Assembly (NCBI RefSeq): GCF_005887115.1
Contig: NZ_PNCJ01000012.1
Span: forward strand, 186,001-250,000
Source: Pseudoalteromonas rubra
Lineage (GTDB): Bacteria > Pseudomonadota > Gammaproteobacteria > Enterobacterales > Alteromonadaceae
Length of the DNA: 64,000 nt
Direction: 5' to 3'
The position numbers were made by a program, and so were the translations under genes. Below are positions 33,858-42,614 of the stretch, piece by piece. The notes under the pieces are model-generated. The model saw only the letters and a program-made list of their open reading frames with translations, did not search any database and had not been told where the DNA came from. The number at the start of each line of letters is the position of its first letter. The first letter of the stretch is position 1.

Positions 33858-34945
33858 CAATGACACATACAGCATTTGAACAGACACTGACAGAAGCGGT
33901 GAAGCTGGCGAGGCTTGCGCCTTCATCGCACAACTGTCAGCCCTGGGCGATTCATTTTGACCCCGTCATACATTGCGGTTATCTGGCCATAGATAACCGC
34001 CGCAAACTCACCGGCCTGCCCTCATTAGAGCGAGAAATGCTACTCAGCTGCGGGATCTTTTTTTACATACTGGAAGCGCTGATCCGCAGCCGAGGCTACG
34101 AGCTGCACTGGCGCTGGTGTGATGAGCAAGAGCAACAAAAGCTGGCAGGCAACGACCGTGCGCTAATACGTTTTATGCCCGGGCCTGAACAAGACTATCA
34201 GAGCGATGCGTTTGCCAGCCTTTCTGAGCAGCTGCAACAGCGCCATACCGTACGCTCGCCCTATCTCAGGACCGCACTGAGCGAACAACAGCGCGACGAG
34301 CTAGTTGCCTTGCTGAAACCTTACCCGGTCTCCCTTGGGGTTTTTTATCAGCAGACCCACGGACAGGCACTGTCCAGACTGACTCAAACCTATGCAGGAC
34401 AAGACTTTGCCAACAAGGCAGCCTGGCGTGAGACCTACAGCTATATTCGGTTTGACGAGCGTCGCCAATATGAAGATGGCTTTTATCTGCACAACCTGTT
34501 TGGTCCGGTTTCCGCCGGATTTAAGCACTTTTTTAAAATGGCTTTCCACCCCAGCCTTAACAGCCTGACTAAGTTGCTCCGCCTACCTGATAAAATGGCA
34601 AAAGGCCTGGCTGAATTAGTCGCTTGCGGGCCTCACTACCTGTCGCTGAATGTCAGTAAAGAAGGTGATGAAGCGATGTTTCGTGCCGGCATTGGCTTAG
34701 GCGCATTGTGGTTGAGGCTGCAACAATGGGGGTGGGCTATGCACCCAATTAGCGTACTGGTTCAACATGACAATGCCAGGCAGGCGCTGGCAGAGTGTCT
34801 CAGTCAGGCAGAACTTCCGGTGTTTTTCGCGCGATTCGGAGAGCCAGAAATAACAGGAAGCCCAGCCCCAAGAAGGCATTGGCAAAGTATTCTGCTAAGT
34901 GATACCCAAAGCTTCACCGAACCCAAACCCACTCAGCGAGAGTAA
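33854..34945 (+). CDS. pigM: PigM, nitroreductase-like oxidoreductase
   Basis: A 363-residue flavin nitroreductase-like protein starting with the typical substrate/FMN segment ARLAPSSHNCQPWAIHF and ending with a region rich in Gly/Leu (FRAGIGLGALWLRLQQWGWAMHP). In the pathway it oxidises the bipyrrole alcohol HBM/HBA to the aldehyde HBC, before PigF methylation. It is the last gene of the coupled operon (4-base overlap with pigL). No pigN- or pigO-like gene follows within the window, unlike the longer Serratia clusters. Confidence 0.9.
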   Translation: MTMTHTAFEQTLTEAVKLARLAPSSHNCQPWAIHFDPVIHCGYLAIDNRRKLTGLPSLEREMLLSCGIFFYILEALIRSRGYELHWRWCDEQEQQKLAGNDRALIRFMPGPEQDYQSDAFASLSEQLQQRHTVRSPYLRTALSEQQRDELVALLKPYPVSLGVFYQQTHGQALSRLTQTYAGQDFANKAAWRETYSYIRFDERRQYEDGFYLHNLFGPVSAGFKHFFKMAFHPSLNSLTKLLRLPDKMAKGLAELVACGPHYLSLNVSKEGDEAMFRAGIGLGALWLRLQQWGWAMHPISVLVQHDNARQALAECLSQAELPVFFARFGEPEITGSPAPRRHWQSILLSDTQSFTEPKPTQRE

Positions 34946-35048
34946 AAGCACCGGTAAGAATAAAAAACAAACTATTGATTAGTTGTAAATTATAAGATAA
35001 AACAAAAAAGGTACACATTGAGATAATTTATACAATAAGGAAAATAAA

Positions 35049-35246
35049 ATGAAGCTCATCAAAAAACAAATCAAAATGCTGTCTAAAGACGCGACTCGTT
35101 TACCGATGCTGATGACCGCAAATATTGCAGGTGGCATAGATACCCACGACGGAGGTAATGACAACGCAGGACAAACCATGCGCACCACAGCTATCGCCGC
35201 CGCAGATGCAATCAAAAATTCAGCTGAGAGCATTTGTACTGCTTAG
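35049..35246 (+). CDS. Small double-glycine peptide, possible modified/secreted peptide precursor
   Basis: A 65-residue peptide directly behind the pig operon. Residues 1-29 look like a leader: basic start (MKLIKKQIKMLSKD), then MTANIAGG with a double Gly at 28-29. Residues 30-65 are different in character: Gly/Asp/Asn-rich (IDTHDGGNDNAGQ) followed by a Thr/Ala/Ser-rich tail ending in ICTA. Leader-GG-core layouts are typical of peptides cut by C39-type peptidase/ABC exporters and of several ribosomally made modified peptides; similar short GG peptides with a K-rich, LSKD-like start are, from memory, scattered in Pseudoalteromonas genomes. An AAGGA site nine bases upstream supports translation. 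No maturation enzyme or peptide ABC exporter is adjacent, so its function is open. Confidence 0.65.
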   Translation: MKLIKKQIKMLSKDATRLPMLMTANIAGGIDTHDGGNDNAGQTMRTTAIAAADAIKNSAESICTA

Positions 35247-35326
35247 CGACGAATGACCTGCCATGCGCTGCTTAAAAACAGGCTCCCCCTAATGGGAACT
35301 TACATTTGAAGCAATGTTCTTAATTC

Positions 35327-35345
35327 GCGGCAGTCTTGCTGCCGC
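35327..35345. terminator. GC-rich hairpin after the GG-peptide gene
   Basis: GCGGCAG (35327-35333) pairs perfectly with CTGCCGC (35339-35345) across TCTTG. No T run follows on either strand, so it may be a weak or rho-dependent end of the pig/peptide transcript. The rest of the gap to the MFS gene (35247-35517) shows no gene. Confidence 0.4.
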
Positions 35346-35517
35346 AACTAACTAGGTAAAACCCCTCACCAATACTATTCCACTCATACCATTGACTGTC
35401 ATTCGCATGCTGAAGCATAGATTCCCCCAGGCATAGCAATAAAAAATTTCTAGTTCCGGCGCTTTGTCCTGTCTTTTTTTATTAGGATCCCTACAATACC
35501 CGCCATAAGGAGACAGC

Positions 35518-36696
35518 ATGCAGCAAAAAACCAGCAAACTATTGATTTTTATACTCGCTCTACTGGTGGTGTTTTGTCCACTGGGGATCGATCTATACTT
35601 ACCCGCATTCGTCAATATGCAACAAGACTTAGCCGTTAGCGAAGCACAGATCCAGCAAACCGTCGGGATTTATATGTTGGCCGTCGGTTTGGGACAGTTA
35701 CTTGCCGGCCCCCTGGCCGACAAATATGGCAGACGCCCTGTCGCTTTATGCGGAATTATATTATTCGGCAGCGGCGCTTTATTGGCTACCTTACTGGATG
35801 AATGGCATTGGATCATGGTTGCCCGCGTGCTACAGGGTTTAGGTGCCTGTGCTACCTTCGTCAGTGCCTTTGCCATTGTTCGGGATAGTTTCGGGCATAA
35901 GGGCAGTGGCCAGATGATCACCTATCTCAACGGTATCGTCTGCTTCATTCCGGCCCTCGCTCCTATTTTGGGTGCCTGGCTGACCATAGAGTTTGGCTGG
36001 CGTAGTAATTTTACTTTTCTGAGCGGGTTTGCTGCCATCGGCCTCATTCTGGTGCTGGTGCTGTATCGGGAAACCAAACCTGACAGTACTGTATACTCAG
36101 GCCATCTGTTGGATTTACGTCGTTTCCGGCCTATGCTGGGTAGCCCTCAGTTTATGTTCAATGCATGTATTACTATGGCTGGTATGGCTGCTATGCTGGT
36201 GTTTGTAGTTGGTGCGCCCGGTTGGCTTATGACCGAGCTGAATCGACCCGTCGAAGAATTTACCATGTGGTTTACTATCAATGCTGCCATCAGCATTGCT
36301 GCCAGCTTTATCGCACCGCATTTTATCAAGCGTAACTCTCAGCAGGCACTGCGGTTTGGCCTGAGCTTATTTACACTCGGCGGTGTATTACTGCTGATGG
36401 CACCACAAAGCCAACCGCTTGCCTATCTGTTACCTATGTATCTTGCATCCGTGGGCTTTGCTTTTACACTTGGCGCCGCAGCAGGCAATGCCCTTGCTCC
36501 ATTTGCCAATCAGGCAGGTACGGCATCGGCACTGATTGGGGTGATGCAAATGAGTGGTGCCGGTCTACTGGCCATGCTCAGCCAGCCACTGGCATTACCT
36601 GCACCGCAACAATTGGCTGTGCACCTGCTACTCGGGCTGCCTTTCCTGTGTCTGCTATTTAGCCGCTGCAAAGACAACCTGCATAGTCCGGCCTGA
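35518..36696 (+). CDS. Bcr/CflA-type major facilitator exporter
   Basis: A 392-residue transporter with 12 predicted helices. The signature between helices 2 and 3 is GPLADKYGRRPVAL, preceded by YLPAFVNMQQDLAVSEAQIQQ (partial quotation), both typical of the Bcr/CflA drug-resistance subfamily. The start is supported by AAGGAG seven bases upstream. Members export antibiotics, dipeptides or sulfonamides by H+ antiport. Lying just beyond the pigment operon and the GG peptide, it could help with export or self-protection, but it has its own upstream region and this link is inference. Confidence 0.9.
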   Translation: MQQKTSKLLIFILALLVVFCPLGIDLYLPAFVNMQQDLAVSEAQIQQTVGIYMLAVGLGQLLAGPLADKYGRRPVALCGIILFGSGALLATLLDEWHWIMVARVLQGLGACATFVSAFAIVRDSFGHKGSGQMITYLNGIVCFIPALAPILGAWLTIEFGWRSNFTFLSGFAAIGLILVLVLYRETKPDSTVYSGHLLDLRRFRPMLGSPQFMFNACITMAGMAAMLVFVVGAPGWLMTELNRPVEEFTMWFTINAAISIAASFIAPHFIKRNSQQALRFGLSLFTLGGVLLLMAPQSQPLAYLLPMYLASVGFAFTLGAAAGNALAPFANQAGTASALIGVMQMSGAGLLAMLSQPLALPAPQQLAVHLLLGLPFLCLLFSRCKDNLHSPA

Positions 36697-36715
36697 TAAC
36701 CCAAACACATCAATT

Positions 36716-36766
36716 GGTATCATTATCCTTTAAATGGGCACTGCACAGATAATGATACCGATTTTC
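36716..36766. promoter_or_regulatory. 12-bp inverted repeat with Fur-box-like arms
   Basis: GGTATCATTATC (36716-36727) and GATAATGATACC (36748-36759) are exact complements 20 bases apart. The right arm with its flank (36748-36766) matches the classical 19-base Fur consensus at about 15 positions by eye, the left arm on the other strand at about 13. It lies 20 bases after the MFS stop and about 210 bases before the protease start. It could be a pair of Fur sites or an AT-rich terminator stem (ATTTTCATTTATTTT follows). The rest of the gap to 36975 is AT-rich and shows no gene. Confidence 0.4.
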
Positions 36767-36975
36767 ATTTATTTTAAAGAATAAATATTCCGCATCTCCA
36801 GACTTCCCCTCATACTTTTTTATTCTAACTATTGAATAATTAATTCCCAAAAGTTCCATTCAAACAGAAAAATTCTTCTTTACGTTAGCGCAATATTACG
36901 TCTACCTTAATAAGCGTTAACCAGTGGTTAGCAATGTAACCAAGTTAAATAATTATAAATTGTGAGATAATAATA

Positions 36976-38793
36976 ATGACATTCAACAAGTTTACGACTT
37001 CACTCCTACTTGCCGGCCTGTGTGCTGCCACCACCGCACAAGCAAACGACGACAGATTCATCATCCAGGTAGACAACAGTAAAAAAGGGGTCGTTAAAGC
37101 ACTGGCCAAGAAAATGGGTGCAGAGCTACACATTGACGGTGATGGCTTCCTGGCTGCCACATTTAGCGGCAAAGCGCTCAGTGAAGTTAAGGGACTCCTT
37201 AATAATCCGCACATCAAACTAATTGAAGTCGACCAGAAGCGTCAACTGATGGGTTTGTATAACGACGATGCTGGCGACCCAATGCAGCAACAGGTTGCTC
37301 CTTACGCATATTATCAGTCGCAAGCCAACCAGGTGACCTTTGATGCCAACGCCGGTATGAAAGTCTGTGTCATCGACTCAGGTTTGGACATGTCCAACCC
37401 GGACTTCATCTGGGGCAACATCACGGGAGACAACGACTCGGGTACTGGTAACTGGTTCGAGCATGGCGGTCCGCATGGTACGCACGTAGCAGGCACAGTG
37501 GGAGCTGCGGACAATAACATAGGTGTGATTGGCATGGCACCTGGTGTAGACATGCACATTATTAAAGTATTCAATGCAGACGGCTGGGGTTATTCATCGG
37601 ATCTGGCCCACGCAGCAAACCTGTGTAGTCAGGCAGGTGCCAACATCATCAGCATGAGCCTGGGCGGCGGCGGCGCGAACAGCACCGAAGAAAATGCCTT
37701 TGAAAGCTTTAATAATGCTGGTGGTCTGGTGGTTGCAGCCGCAGGTAATGACGGTAACAATGTACGCTCCTACCCAGCCGGTTACCCGTCAGTCATGATG
37801 GTCGGTGCGAATGATGCCGACAACAACATTGCTGACTTTTCTCAGTTTCCAAGCTGTCAAAGTGGCAAAGGCAAAAATGCCGGTGAAGATGAAACCATTT
37901 GTGTTGAAGTAACAGCCGGTGGCGTTGATACCTTGTCTACTTACCCGGCAGGCCTGGCAACATCGTCCAGCCTGAGCGTTGATGGCGCGACACTCGCTTC
38001 ATCTGCGATGGAAAACAGCGGCAGCGTCTCTTCATCAGTTTACTTTATGGGTACGTCGGAAGCCACTGATGCCAACGCCAGCGGTAAAGTCTGTCTGATT
38101 GATCGGGGCAATATTTCTTTCCATGACAAAGTGGCCAACTGCGAAAATTCAGGCGGCGTTGGTGCCATCATTATCAATAATGAAGCGGGTATGCTATACG
38201 GCACACTGGGTGATACCAATACCACCAGTATCCCGGCAATTGGCGCAGCACTTGAAGACCGCACCGCTCTGCTGGCTGCCTCCACCGCAAACATTACAAT
38301 TGGTACATCTGATTATGGCCTGATGAGTGGGACTTCAATGGCAACCCCAGCTGTGTCTGGTATTGCAGCCCTAGTTTGGTCAAACCACCCTGAGTGTACC
38401 GGCCAGGAAATCCGTGCCGCACTTAAAGCAACGGCACAAGATAGCGGTGCAGCGGGTAAAGATGTGTACTTTGGCTACGGTATTGTTAAAGCGGCAGACG
38501 CAAATGCTTACCTGACTACCAATGGCTGTGCAGGTGGCGGCAATAATGGCGACTTGCAGCTAACGGCCAATGGGTATAAGTCTAAGGGCAGTAAATATGT
38601 TGACCTGAACTGGCAGGGCGCCTCAACATCTCAGGTAGATATTTTCCGTAACGGTAGCAAGATTGTCACAACCAGCAACGATAATAGCTATACAGATAGC
38701 ATCAGTGGTAAAGGTGGCGGTAGCTACACTTATCAGGTTTGTGAGCAAGGCAGCACATCGGCTTGTTCTGCAAGTCAGACTGTTGTGTTCTGA
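36976..38793 (+). CDS. Secreted subtilisin-like serine protease (S8) with PA insert
   Basis: The 605-residue protein begins with a signal peptide (FTTSLLLAGLCAATTAQA). Residues about 25-95 resemble an inhibitor I9-type propeptide. The catalytic triad is Asp134 (VCVIDSGLDM), His167 (GPHGTHVAGTVG) and Ser454 (MSGTSMATPAVSG). The long distance between His and Ser is filled by a protease-associated insert (about residues 300-430, with GKVCLIDRGNISF and GAIIINNEAG). The C-terminal about 90 residues, after a Gly-rich linker, form a fibronectin-like or pre-peptidase-like beta domain that may direct secretion or substrate binding. Expected role: extracellular protein digestion, usual in marine Pseudoalteromonas. 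Confidence 0.93.
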   Translation: MTFNKFTTSLLLAGLCAATTAQANDDRFIIQVDNSKKGVVKALAKKMGAELHIDGDGFLAATFSGKALSEVKGLLNNPHIKLIEVDQKRQLMGLYNDDAGDPMQQQVAPYAYYQSQANQVTFDANAGMKVCVIDSGLDMSNPDFIWGNITGDNDSGTGNWFEHGGPHGTHVAGTVGAADNNIGVIGMAPGVDMHIIKVFNADGWGYSSDLAHAANLCSQAGANIISMSLGGGGANSTEENAFESFNNAGGLVVAAAGNDGNNVRSYPAGYPSVMMVGANDADNNIADFSQFPSCQSGKGKNAGEDETICVEVTAGGVDTLSTYPAGLATSSSLSVDGATLASSAMENSGSVSSSVYFMGTSEATDANASGKVCLIDRGNISFHDKVANCENSGGVGAIIINNEAGMLYGTLGDTNTTSIPAIGAALEDRTALLAASTANITIGTSDYGLMSGTSMATPAVSGIAALVWSNHPECTGQEIRAALKATAQDSGAAGKDVYFGYGIVKAADANAYLTTNGCAGGGNNGDLQLTANGYKSKGSKYVDLNWQGASTSQVDIFRNGSKIVTTSNDNSYTDSISGKGGGSYTYQVCEQGSTSACSASQTVVF

Positions 38794-38890
38794 TACTGAG
38801 CGACATAGCGGATGTTATGCTTCTGCGCAACTTCTCCGGTAATCGGGCGTTCGCGCATTAAGTTAGCTTAAGTATCCCCAACCAAATTTT

Positions 38891-38916
38891 TATGCGGGCA
38901 TATGCCCGCATTTTTT
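38891..38916. terminator. Rho-independent terminator after the protease gene
   Basis: ATGCGGGCAT-ATGCCCGCAT is a 20-base perfect palindrome followed by TTTTTT on the plus strand and preceded by AAATTTTT, so it may work both ways. It lies about 100 bases after the protease stop. Confidence 0.85.
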
Positions 38917-38975
38917 ATGGGCTTTTTATTTTAAGCTGGTTACACTAGGCGCAATCTTGTCTACCAGAGCACATC

Positions 38976-39611
38976 ATGCTGAACCCAGAATTACTCGCCT
39001 CTTTTTTATTTGCCAGCTTTATCATTGCCATTGCTCCGGGCCCTTCAAATGCCTTTCTTATGGCTCAGACTTTTACCAATGGTAGGGCCGCAGGCATGCA
39101 AAGTGCCTTCGGCTTTGCCCTCGGCGGTGTGGTCCATACCCTGTTTGCTGTGATTGGCTTGTCAGCCATTCTCAAAGCATCAGAAACCGCCTATACCACA
39201 GTGCAATATTTAGGTGCTGCTTATCTTGCCTATCTGGGTATACGCACTTTTAAAGACACGCTCTCCAAGTCGAGTGACTGTGATGATGAAAAGCCCCATG
39301 TAAGTAATAAGAAACAGCAAAATGTCCTGTTTCAGGCAATGATGACCGAGATACTTAACCCTAAAGTGGCACTATTTTTTATTGCCTTTATTCCTCAGTT
39401 TGTTGACCAGAGCCTCACAACATCAACCACAGTGCAACTGGCCATGTTCGGTTTACTTTACCCGCTCCTAGCCTTTCCCCTTGATTGTGTGTATGTTTAC
39501 AGCGGCGATAAAATCGCCGGTTATTTTCGCGCTCATCCCAGTGCGCCAATTTGGATAGACAGGATCTCTGCGTTTATCTTTGTCGCACTGGCAATTAACT
39601 TATTATTATGA
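38976..39611 (+). CDS. LysE/RhtB family amino acid exporter
   Basis: A 211-residue inner-membrane protein with about six helices. It shows the family start LFASFIIAIAPGPSNAFLMAQ (the APGP motif) and TEILNPKVALFFIAFIPQF. Members export amino acids such as threonine, homoserine, leucine or lysine. The stop overlaps the ribosome-binding region of mgsA (7 bases between genes), so the two are probably cotranscribed. Substrate not predictable. Confidence 0.9.
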   Translation: MLNPELLASFLFASFIIAIAPGPSNAFLMAQTFTNGRAAGMQSAFGFALGGVVHTLFAVIGLSAILKASETAYTTVQYLGAAYLAYLGIRTFKDTLSKSSDCDDEKPHVSNKKQQNVLFQAMMTEILNPKVALFFIAFIPQFVDQSLTTSTTVQLAMFGLLYPLLAFPLDCVYVYSGDKIAGYFRAHPSAPIWIDRISAFIFVALAINLLL

Positions 39612-39618
39612 GGTAAGT

Positions 39619-40080
39619 ATGGACACCACGTCGCAGGTTATTCCGGCTAAAAAACGCATCGCATTGGTAGCACATGATGGTAAAAAACAAGCCATGGTGA
39701 GCTGGTGCCAGTCACACCTTGATAAGCTCGCTATGCATCAGCTGTATGCGACGGGAACGACCGGTAGCCTTATTGAAAAAACGTCAGGCCTGGCCGTCCA
39801 TAAACTTCTGAGCGGCCCAATGGGTGGGGATCAACAGCTTGGTGCAAAGATTGCCGAAAATGAAATTCATATGCTGATTTTTTTCTGGGATCCCATGGCC
39901 TCACAGCCCCATGATCCTGATGTAAAAGCCCTGCTCAGGCTAGCGGCGGTGTGGAATATTCCGGTCGCCTGTAATGAAACTACCGCAGATATGTTGCTCT
40001 CCTCGATGATGATGACCACTCCGATAGAGCGCCAGTTACCTGACTACGAGCAGTATCTGTCAGAGCGACTGGAACGCTAA
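39619..40080 (+). CDS. mgsA: Methylglyoxal synthase
   Basis: A 153-residue protein, the normal size for MgsA (E. coli 152). It has KKRIALVAHDGKKQAMVSW, YATGTTGSLIEKTSGL, SGPMGGDQQLGAKI with the catalytic Asp region, FWDPMASQPHDPDVKALLR and IPVACNETTADMLLSS (each partly quoted). It turns dihydroxyacetone phosphate into methylglyoxal and phosphate, a bypass that relieves sugar-phosphate build-up. The ATG at 39619, after GAGG, fits the family length better than the longer frame beginning at 39580. Confidence 0.95.
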   Translation: MDTTSQVIPAKKRIALVAHDGKKQAMVSWCQSHLDKLAMHQLYATGTTGSLIEKTSGLAVHKLLSGPMGGDQQLGAKIAENEIHMLIFFWDPMASQPHDPDVKALLRLAAVWNIPVACNETTADMLLSSMMMTTPIERQLPDYEQYLSERLER

Positions 40081-40136
40081 TGTTTGTCGCAGCAAAGCAG
40101 AGGTCAGCCAGATTAACTATGACCCCTACAGGGCAG

Positions 40137-40172
40137 GCTGCGCAATGTTTACCGAACTATCGCGCAGCTTTT
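40137..40172. terminator. Terminator between mgsA and yegD
   Basis: GCTGCGC (40137-40143) pairs with GCGCAGC (40162-40168) and TTTT follows, about 60 bases after the mgsA stop. The 18-base loop is long, so strength is uncertain. The genes on either side converge here. Confidence 0.5.
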
Positions 40173-40193
40173 ACACTCAGATAAGATATGACA

Positions 40194-41564
40194 TTAAGCG
40201 TTTTGGTAAAGTCTATTCGCCCATTTAGTCAGGCCGGCTGTAACACTGCCAAAGTTGTCACCATTGACCATAGGTATATCACCCAGACGCTGCTGTAATG
40301 CCAGCTTTATGAGCGGAGATTGGGCACTTCCCCCGGTCAGGTAAATTACATCGGGCTGTGTTTTAGCTTCAACGATCGCCTGCTCTGCCAGCGCCGCGGC
40401 TTGTTCCAGACAGCTGGCCACCGATTCAGCCATTGTCTGCGCACTCACCTTGACATGCAACGCCTTGTCCAGAAAACCCAGCGGCACAGTATGTTGTTCC
40501 TGCTCCGATAAGGCAATTTTAGCCAACTCCCCCTCGCGTACAAACTGATGGGTCATTTTGTTCTTTTGTATCTTTAACAAACGGCGCAGCTTTTCAGGCT
40601 CGCATACATCTCTTAGCATGCCAGTCAGCTCTCGTTGCATCTGGTCGCTGTAGAAGTCACTTTGCATCTGAATGTCGTTAATTTTACACGCCTGCCAGAA
40701 CAGAGGATTTGGCAAAGGTAACCCTGATGTGAACTGACCACCCAAGCCGCACACCGGCATAAGGGTATGAAAAGCGAGCGCAATATCAAGGTCATTACCT
40801 CCGATCCGCTTACCACTGTGCGCTAAAAAGTCGGCACTGCGGTCAGCTTTATCACGAAAGCTCGGACCCATTTGCACAAAGGAGCAATCACTGGTACCGC
40901 CCCCAATATCAACGACCAGTACTTTCTGATCCCGGGTCAGACGTGACTCGTAATCAATGCCAGCCGCCAGCGGCTCATACAGAAACTCCACGTCCTTAAA
41001 GCCTGCTCTCTTTGCGGCAACAGTCAGGATATCGATTGCCTGGCGATTGCTTTGCTCTCCACCAATTGCCTGGAAGTTCACAGGACGACCGATCACAGTA
41101 TGGCTCAGGGAGTATCCCAGATGATGTTCCGCACGGCTTTTTATTTCCATAATCATAGCCGTCGCAATATCTTCAAAAAACGCAAGCTGTGCCGGTTTCA
41201 GGCCAACAGCGCCAAAGAAGGATTTAGGGGATTTCACAAAGTATCCTTCTTCCGGGAACGCTATATACTCATCGATTGCCTGCTGACCGACAAACAAGCC
41301 CTGCTCTGTCGGTTGTAAGTCCAGTTCCCGTCTCGCCATTGCTGCACTACTGAGCAGAGGCTTACGTGCGCTTTGGTAGTCAGTAGCAAGCGCAGAGCCT
41401 GCCAGTTTGTGCGCCACAAACTCACTCACCAGGCTGTTGTGCAAAGCGTAAAGTGTCGATGGCAGATAGTGTTTACCTTGCTCCAGCGGAACCAGTGTCA
41501 CGTCACCCTCGCGCATCACGCCTATGGCGCAATTGGAACTACCGTAATCAAATCCGGCTATCAT
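40194..41564 (-). CDS. yegD: YegD-type Hsp70-family protein
   Basis: A 456-residue ATPase of the Hsp70/actin fold, close to the E. coli YegD length (450). Visible are the phosphate-1 loop at the start (MIAGFDYGSSNCAIGVM), VIGRPVNFQAIGG, FEPLAAGIDYE-like EPLAAG, phosphate-2 VVDIGGGTSDCSFVQ and the adenosine motif LTGGSAQSPLIK. There is no C-terminal substrate-binding domain like that of DnaK. Function in the cell is not well known; a chaperone-like role is assumed from the family. Confidence 0.92.
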   Translation of the reverse strand: MIAGFDYGSSNCAIGVMREGDVTLVPLEQGKHYLPSTLYALHNSLVSEFVAHKLAGSALATDYQSARKPLLSSAAMARRELDLQPTEQGLFVGQQAIDEYIAFPEEGYFVKSPKSFFGAVGLKPAQLAFFEDIATAMIMEIKSRAEHHLGYSLSHTVIGRPVNFQAIGGEQSNRQAIDILTVAAKRAGFKDVEFLYEPLAAGIDYESRLTRDQKVLVVDIGGGTSDCSFVQMGPSFRDKADRSADFLAHSGKRIGGNDLDIALAFHTLMPVCGLGGQFTSGLPLPNPLFWQACKINDIQMQSDFYSDQMQRELTGMLRDVCEPEKLRRLLKIQKNKMTHQFVREGELAKIALSEQEQHTVPLGFLDKALHVKVSAQTMAESVASCLEQAAALAEQAIVEAKTQPDVIYLTGGSAQSPLIKLALQQRLGDIPMVNGDNFGSVTAGLTKWANRLYQNA

Positions 41565-41649
41565 TTTTCACCTCACGACTATAAAAAAGGTCGCGAACTG
41601 TATCACAGCAAGGTGGCAAGTAAAAGCCTCAACCCATTGCGGCTAACCC

Positions 41650-42492
41650 TTACAGTGGCTGCCTTGTTCGCAGAAAGCGAGCAAATCGCGGTTTACCGAA
41701 CTTGGTGACCCCCTGGAATCTATATGTCACAACACTCCCAATCGGGGGCGGGTTTCGTCGCTGTGCATCGGTAAACCCGCTGCCAATCTTAAATATCTTT
41801 CCCTGTGCTGTTTTCACCCTAATCGCCCCCATCATCCCCTGATACTTCCCTTTGCCTGGTAAATGGGCAATCACCTCAGCTTCAGCATCAAAATAGGGTT
41901 TATACTTCAGAATTGCCGATGTCCTTCCCTGCTGATGGAGTGCCTGACGCTCGTGCAGCATTACCCCTTCCCCACCACGCGCCAAAACCTGTGCAAAGAA
42001 ATCATCGAGCTCAGCCTTAGTTGAAAAGTGATGCTGTATTACCGCACGAATATGCGGCTGTGCCAGCCGATTGATCAGCTGGCTATATACCTGATAGCGC
42101 TGCGTAAAGGGTGCCGTAATATCCGGTGCATCAAAGATCAGGTAATGAACCTGCCGCCAGTCCGATTCAGACGCCTTATGGCGGCGTACCACTGCACTGA
42201 CAAATTCAAAGTTCTCATACCCCGCCCACAGCTCCCCGTCGAGCGTTGTATCTGGCAAAGCTGAAGTAAACCAATGCGGAGCATGGATCCGCTGGCCACT
42301 GCGTGTTAACAGTTGCCTGCCATTCCAGATGGCCCTGACACCGTCAAACTTTTCGCTCACCAGATAGTGCATGACCGGGCGTTGTGCCTGGTATACTTTG
42401 GCGAGTTGTACAGCATGTGTGGGATTACAATAGGCGGGCTGCAATTGGCACAGACAGGCCAGCAGCAACCACCCAAACAGTTTGGTGTGCAT
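41650..42492 (-). CDS. ligE: LigE-type periplasmic ATP-dependent DNA ligase
   Basis: A 280-residue single-subunit ATP-dependent DNA ligase with an N-terminal signal peptide (KLFGWLLLACLCQLQPAYC). The adenylated lysine is Lys48 in SEKFDGVRAIWNG (motif I); LLTRSGQRIHAP, TLDGELWAG (motif III), GGEGVMLHE (motif IV) and AILKYKPYFDAEAEVI (motif V) follow, then a short oligonucleotide-binding domain. LigE proteins in Gram-negative bacteria are exported and are thought to act on extracellular DNA, for example in uptake or biofilm. The signal peptide makes this the LigE form and not the replicative NAD-dependent enzyme. Confidence 0.92.
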   Translation of the reverse strand: MHTKLFGWLLLACLCQLQPAYCNPTHAVQLAKVYQAQRPVMHYLVSEKFDGVRAIWNGRQLLTRSGQRIHAPHWFTSALPDTTLDGELWAGYENFEFVSAVVRRHKASESDWRQVHYLIFDAPDITAPFTQRYQVYSQLINRLAQPHIRAVIQHHFSTKAELDDFFAQVLARGGEGVMLHERQALHQQGRTSAILKYKPYFDAEAEVIAHLPGKGKYQGMMGAIRVKTAQGKIFKIGSGFTDAQRRNPPPIGSVVTYRFQGVTKFGKPRFARFLRTRQPL

Positions 42493-42614
42493 GCTACGCT
42501 CCTTGTAGTTTAACTATTCAATTCCGTTCACTATCAGAGCATAGCGCGGGATAACAGAAATGCCAGCAGCCAGCTTTAAGATATCGCGCAAAAAGACGAC
42601 AGCAAAACTGCTAC

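Noticed and set aside
35049..35246. Calling the GG peptide a lanthipeptide or microcin
   Set aside because: No lanthionine synthetase, radical SAM, YcaO or C39 exporter is adjacent; class cannot be assigned from the sequence alone.
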